In this document: in pieces, positions 59,761 through 64,000 of the stretch
Numbering within the stretch: position 1 is the stretch's first letter
Layout of the letters: the number at the start of each line of letters is the position of its first letter
NCBI GenBank assembly: GCA_030158725.1
Contig: JAOASJ010000126.1
Coordinates: 1-64,000 of the forward strand
DNA length: 64,000 nucleotides
Direction: 5' to 3'
Source: Bacteroidia bacterium
GTDB lineage: Bacteria > Bacteroidota > Bacteroidia > NS11-12g > UBA955
Made by a program: the position numbers and the translations under genes
Notes under the pieces: model-generated
Told to the model about the DNA's origin: nothing
The model's input: only the letters and a program-made list of their open reading frames with translations
The model's database searches: none

Positions 59761-61733
59761 TGTAGTTGAAAAGTTAAGTCGCTTGTATGGGGTTGGTCTA
59801 TGTAATTTAATCCTGTTCCATTGCTTCCAACACCTGCAAATGAGCTGCGTGCAAATCTAAACCAAATTTGCAGATCTTTTTGTATTTGGTGCTTAATTAA
59901 TATGTAGGTTCTGCTTCCTTTTCCTATATATGCTGGAATATTAAAAGTACCCGGTACATCATTTTCATAAGCGAAGGTTCTTGTATTGTAATCGTCGGAG
60001 CTGAAATTGCTGTATCGAAAGCTTATGTTGGTCTTTGTATTGAGCATGAATTGAACGTCTTGGTAAATCAAACTCCCATTACTTGGACTGCGGTTTTCAA
60101 TTTGATAGTTTACAATTTCAATTCGATTTCTGAGTTTTATTTTATCAAATTTGGTCTCACTATGCAAACGAAATACTGTTTTTTGATGTCTTTCTAGGCT
60201 GTGGATATTGTCATACGAATCTTCATTCTGTTGATGCTCTGTATGTTTTAGTCTTAAGTAGATTGAAAATGCTTGTTTGGTTTTATAAGCAATTTCTAAC
60301 ATCTGTTCTGTTTGATAACTTTTCGCATCAACTCTGAATTTGGGTTTATCAAACTGACATAAATCGTTGTATAAACTCAAGGTAAATTTACCAGGTAACT
60401 GCGTGCTTAAGCCCAAATAAAATCCCTTTTCATTGCTATTGGTGCTAGAGCTTCCAAAGCCATTACTTAATCGTGTGTCATCGGCAACTGTATAATAACG
60501 GGTTAGTATACTTAAGTCTGACTTTTTTCCTAATGTTCTTAATAAGCCACATACCAATGACTTTCCGCTTTTTATTGGTAGTGAGAGTTCTCCAAAGATT
60601 AAATTGTTTTTGATGTGAAATTTCCAATCCAAACCCATTCTAATTTTGGAACTATTAATCATTTCAGTTTCTATTGCAGCGTATTTTGTTTTGGTAAAAG
60701 GATTTAATTTAATGCTGTTGTATATTAAACTTGAACCTATTTCCATTTTTTTAAATTTAAATAAAGTATGGCATCCACTTAAGTATTGATACAATTGATG
60801 TCTGCTTTTTTGTTCTTCACTATTTCTGTAATAACCGGTATTTAATATGCTTCCAATTGTGGTTTCGTTGCTGTCGTTTTTTATCTTGGTATCCAATTGT
60901 CGTATGCCAGTAAAGAGTATGGCTTCAACATTTGAACCAATGTTTTTTCGTATTGATAGCCCTCTTAAAAAACCTGTTTCATTGAATGATTTGTATGGTT
61001 TACATCCAATATTATTTTTCATTATTTGCATAACTAAGGCCGAAGTTCCGCTGGATATTCCAGTACCTAAACTGAGTCCTTGCGCAAAATTTATTTGTTG
61101 GTCGCCGATTAAAATACTCTGAATTTTATTCTTTGGCTTGATTAAAACATAAGCCGATTGAAACAACATTTTTTCGGGTTCACCTGCATCTTTTTCAATA
61201 TGTAATCCGTAATCTAAATTGATGGATTCTGATTGGTATAAGAATCCGATTTTAGAACGGTTTCCTGCAAATTTATTTGAGTCGTTGGAGCTGAAACCCA
61301 AAGATTTTTCCAATCTGTAGCTATATTTCAAACGCAATAACTCTTGGTGTTTTTGTTTGAGAATGGTTTGAAAGGAGAAGTCATTGACATCAAACACCGA
61401 TAGAATACGATTAATCTCAATGGAATCGAGTCCTTCAATGGTTTGTAATTCGTATTTAGATTTAATTGGACCATATGTTTTTTGATGTTCTAAAATGTGT
61501 TCCACTTGCCCATATGCAAGTAGATTTAATGAATGAAAATTAAGTTGGCTAATTTTGTTAAGGTTTAATTTTTTGTTCATCCATTGCTTATTGTCCAGTT
61601 CAGAATAGTCAATTTCGTTGTCGGAAATTAAATTACTAGATTCTATAAGTTTTTCGAATTCTGAATTGTCAGAATCTTGGGCCCGAATTTGGCCACAGAA
61701 AAGAATTATGAAAAGACTAAGACTTAATTTCAT
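59748..61733 (-). CDS. ComEA-like helix-hairpin-helix protein with probable outer-membrane barrel
   Basis: 661 aa; KLNLNKISQL...YELQTIEGLDSIEINRILSVF followed by barrel-like strands. Confidence 0.8.
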   Translation of the reverse strand: MKLSLSLFIILFCGQIRAQDSDNSEFEKLIESSNLISDNEIDYSELDNKQWMNKKLNLNKISQLNFHSLNLLAYGQVEHILEHQKTYGPIKSKYELQTIEGLDSIEINRILSVFDVNDFSFQTILKQKHQELLRLKYSYRLEKSLGFSSNDSNKFAGNRSKIGFLYQSESINLDYGLHIEKDAGEPEKMLFQSAYVLIKPKNKIQSILIGDQQINFAQGLSLGTGISSGTSALVMQIMKNNIGCKPYKSFNETGFLRGLSIRKNIGSNVEAILFTGIRQLDTKIKNDSNETTIGSILNTGYYRNSEEQKSRHQLYQYLSGCHTLFKFKKMEIGSSLIYNSIKLNPFTKTKYAAIETEMINSSKIRMGLDWKFHIKNNLIFGELSLPIKSGKSLVCGLLRTLGKKSDLSILTRYYTVADDTRLSNGFGSSSTNSNEKGFYLGLSTQLPGKFTLSLYNDLCQFDKPKFRVDAKSYQTEQMLEIAYKTKQAFSIYLRLKHTEHQQNEDSYDNIHSLERHQKTVFRLHSETKFDKIKLRNRIEIVNYQIENRSPSNGSLIYQDVQFMLNTKTNISFRYSNFSSDDYNTRTFAYENDVPGTFNIPAYIGKGSRTYILIKHQIQKDLQIWFRFARSSFAGVGSNGTGLNYIDQPHTSDLTFQLQWKL

Positions 61734-62520
61734 AGGCTAGGCTTAAACAAGTGCTAAATCCGAGAATAATATGGGCGGTAAAAGCAAAACCAAGTTCTAC
61801 TTTCTTCTTTTTCATACCAATGCCTAAACCTAATTGTCTGCCCGCATTGCTGCTGCATATATTTATATTAAATATAGAATCTTTTTGAACAGACAGGGCT
61901 GCTTTTAATTGAATGGGAATAAGTTTTGATTTTTCAATCTCAAGCAAAAGTTTGATTCTTTTCTCAATGTTATACGCAAGGCCCCAGACGATTGTTTGAT
62001 TGTGGTTAAATTCATTCCCTGTGTTTGTTTTGAAATGGATTAAATTTTTAACTAAGAAACTGGTTTTGATTTTAGAGTTTGGCACCACACTAATTGAGAG
62101 ATCGATGTTGTACCGTTTTCTAAGAGCATATTTTGTAATGGACATTAATTCGAGATGACCTTTAAGTCCCACACTTATGTCTTTACTTGGTTTTAATGCT
62201 GTGCTTAATCCAATCTTATTGAAATGATAGGCTTGATTTCCCTCGTTTTGCCAAGAAATACCTGCGCCAAAATGTGATGTTGAGGATTGCAGATTCATTC
62301 CCACTGCATATAAATCTTTTACACCATATGGATTGCTAATTGAATAGGAGAGTGTTGTTTTTGCATTTATCAATTCTGCGGGGTTGTTTAATGCTGCAAA
62401 ACATGAATTGCCTTGACTAATGCAAGAAGAGAATGCGTAATAACCATAGGCTTGGGCATTCGCATGATTCAGTTTACCCCATAGCAAAGCTGTAATCAAA
62501 AATATAGTTTTGAAATTCAT
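61717..62520 (-). CDS. PorV/PorQ-like outer-membrane protein, function unknown
   Basis: Signal peptide ending HANAQ; SCFAALNNPAELINAKTTLSYSISNPYGV; overlaps the next gene. Confidence 0.6.
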   Translation of the reverse strand: MNFKTIFLITALLWGKLNHANAQAYGYYAFSSCISQGNSCFAALNNPAELINAKTTLSYSISNPYGVKDLYAVGMNLQSSTSHFGAGISWQNEGNQAYHFNKIGLSTALKPSKDISVGLKGHLELMSITKYALRKRYNIDLSISVVPNSKIKTSFLVKNLIHFKTNTGNEFNHNQTIVWGLAYNIEKRIKLLLEIEKSKLIPIQLKAALSVQKDSIFNINICSSNAGRQLGLGIGMKKKKVELGFAFTAHIILGFSTCLSLAYEIKS

Positions 62521-62673
62521 AGTGTTCGTTTAACCCAAAGATAGTAAAAGAAATTCAATGTTACAACATAGGATTTAGGCCTTGGTCTTTAATGAAATTC
62601 CTTTTTTGAATACAGTTTTTATTGCCGGGGCTAAACATTTATGATATAATTCTAAAATATCCAACAAACCATT

Positions 62674-62681
62674 TAATTTTG
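62674..62681 (+). promoter_or_regulatory. Candidate -7 element
   Basis: TAATTTTG, 5 nt before the ATG at 62687. Confidence 0.5.
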
Positions 62682-62686
62682 CATAA

Positions 62687-63382
62687 ATGATAAAAGCAAA
62701 ATTTGCAGTTATAGGTCTAGGTCGTTTCGGCGGAAAAATTGCAAGGCAACTCTCTAGAAGAGGTGCTGAGGTAGTTGCAATAGATGACAATGAAGATAAA
62801 GTAGAGGTGCTTAAAGAAGACGTAGCTATGGCAATAACCATGGATGCAACTGAAATAAATGCCCTAAAAAGTTTTAAAATTGAAGAGATGGATGCTGTCG
62901 TTGTCGCGATAGGAGAAAATTTTGAAGCATTGATTTTAACCGTGGTGAACTTAATGGAGTTAAAAATCAAACGTATTATTGCACGTGCAGGCTCACCTCA
63001 CCAAAAGTTGATTTTAGAAAAATTGGGTATAACCGAGACATTGTCTCCCGAAGAGGAAGTTGGTATCTTAGTAGCTGAAAGACTAATTCACCCAAGTGTG
63101 AAAACCTTTTTGCAATTGCCAGATGGTTATGAAATTGCTGAGATTTCGGCACCAAAGGGTATCAAGAATATGACAATCGAAAAAATTGAATTCGATGTGA
63201 AGTATAATTTGACTTTAATCACAATTAAACGTCTTTATGAGGTAGATAAAAGAGGAAAGATTGAACACGAAAGACATTTGCTAGGTGTTGTTCAATCCAA
63301 TACGGTAATTTACGAGCAAGATGAAATTATTGTAATGGGAAAAGAAATCGATATTGAAAGATTTATCGAACTAAACAAATAG
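62687..63382 (+). CDS. TrkA/KtrA-family potassium channel regulator
   Basis: 231 aa; FAVIGLGRFGGKIARQLSRRGAEVVAIDDNEDKVE; TrkA-C domain. Confidence 0.94.
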   Translation: MIKAKFAVIGLGRFGGKIARQLSRRGAEVVAIDDNEDKVEVLKEDVAMAITMDATEINALKSFKIEEMDAVVVAIGENFEALILTVVNLMELKIKRIIARAGSPHQKLILEKLGITETLSPEEEVGILVAERLIHPSVKTFLQLPDGYEIAEISAPKGIKNMTIEKIEFDVKYNLTLITIKRLYEVDKRGKIEHERHLLGVVQSNTVIYEQDEIIVMGKEIDIERFIELNK

Positions 63383-63394
63383 AAAAATATTTAA

Positions 63395-63434
63395 CATAAA
63401 AAAAGCCCGAATATTAATTCGGGCTTTTTTTATG
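63395..63434. terminator. Bidirectional intrinsic terminator
   Basis: cataaaaaaagcccgaat atta attcgggctttttttatg, perfect 18-bp stem. Confidence 0.93.
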
Positions 63435-63444
63435 AAGTAAATAT

Positions 63445-63600
63445 CTAGACTTTATTGCTGCCTTTTATTACACGCAATAAAAATGCTATAACAGCTATGA
63501 CCAGTAAAACGTGAATAATGCCACTTGCATTATAACCAATGTAACCAATGGCCCATAATACAACCAAGACTACAGCTAATAAATATAAAGTATTTGACAT
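63445..63600 (-). CDS. Small lmo0937-like membrane protein (51 aa) absent from the ORF track
   Basis: MSNTLYLLAVVLVVLWAIGYIGYNASGIIHVLLVIAVIAFLLRVIKGSNKV. Confidence 0.85.
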   Translation of the reverse strand: MSNTLYLLAVVLVVLWAIGYIGYNASGIIHVLLVIAVIAFLLRVIKGSNKV

Positions 63601-63601
63601 A

Positions 63602-63922
63602 TTACAATAAGATAATAATTAAAATAATTAGCAGAACTGCACCAGTAGAAATATATATACCACTTCTAGATCCGTGTACTTGAGCTTTCATTCTTTTAAG
63701 TTCAGATTTTAATTGAGTTTTCTCTTTTTTTGAGAGTTTAGATTTATCCATTGCATTAATTTCATTTATTCTATTGATTAAAATACTTGAATTTTGTTTT
63801 GCGGATATTTCTGTTTGAGTAAGTGGTGCTGTCTCGTTATGCGACTTAGCATTTAAGTTATTTATTGAAAAATTACTTAGAATAATTGCAATAATGAATA
63901 TTGCTTTTTTGATGTTTTTCAT
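63602..63922 (-). CDS. Hypothetical secreted/membrane protein
   Basis: 106 aa; signal peptide, basic coiled segment, C-terminal TM ISTGAVLLIILIIILL. Confidence 0.65.
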   Translation of the reverse strand: MKNIKKAIFIIAIILSNFSINNLNAKSHNETAPLTQTEISAKQNSSILINRINEINAMDKSKLSKKEKTQLKSELKRMKAQVHGSRSGIYISTGAVLLIILIIILL

Positions 63923-63939
63923 GTGCTTGAATTGTTTTT

Positions 63940-64000
63940 TAAAAATGTACTGCTACCCCAAAAGTTGAAACGCCTGTAGAAAGGTCAAGGAATAACCCTG
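63940..64000 (-). CDS. C-terminal fragment of a probable outer-membrane barrel protein, runs off the window
   Basis: Partial translation GLFLDLSTGVSTFGVAVHF*, aromatic C-terminus. Confidence 0.5.

Noticed and set aside
1-64000. Prophage, transposon, CRISPR or biosynthetic gene cluster
   Set aside because: No transposase, integrase, phage structural protein, repeat-spacer array or NRPS/PKS/rSAM maturation gene was seen in the ORFs.

Overview
This is a 64 kb window from an AT-rich Bacteroidota chromosome. Supporting signs are a T9SS C-terminal sorting domain, a PorX homologue next to a DUF5103 T9SS plug protein, TAnnTTTG-type -7 promoter elements, and family-specific housekeeping proteins. Most of it is ordinary core genome: map, hppD, a PpiD/SurA-like foldase, arginine decarboxylase, pdxH, ribBA, pckA, ABC-F, NADP-isocitrate dehydrogenase, purA, fur, relA/spoT, rpsA, recG, nusB, yajC, coaE, pdxJ and a TrkA-type K+ regulator. 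I saw no rRNA, tRNA, CRISPR array, transposase, integrase or prophage. The less ordinary content is: (i) a porin / Rieske / imelysin / di-heme DUF1111 operon with three lipoprotein-like N-termini and a perfect palindrome upstream; (ii) a DsbA / ~25-motif MORN-like 1228-aa protein / secreted 602-aa protein operon; (iii) a thioredoxin-fold (CSSC)-flavin monooxygenase fusion coupled to a class I/II aminotransferase; (iv) a substrate-binding protein that cannot carry a signal peptide; (v) a thioredoxin-fold protein without the CxxC motif beside an orphan 86-aa ORF; (vi) ribosomal protein S1 with a C-terminal helix-hairpin-helix extension; (vii) an HhH domain fused to a probable outer-membrane barrel; (viii) a recurrent CATA-A(n)-stem-T(n)-TATG bidirectional terminator architecture; and (ix) several genes whose -7 element sits 5-7 nt before the ATG, predicting leaderless mRNAs. 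No single element proves a new system. (ii), (iii) and (i) are the best candidates for follow-up. All family calls come from recognising motifs by eye; no search was run.
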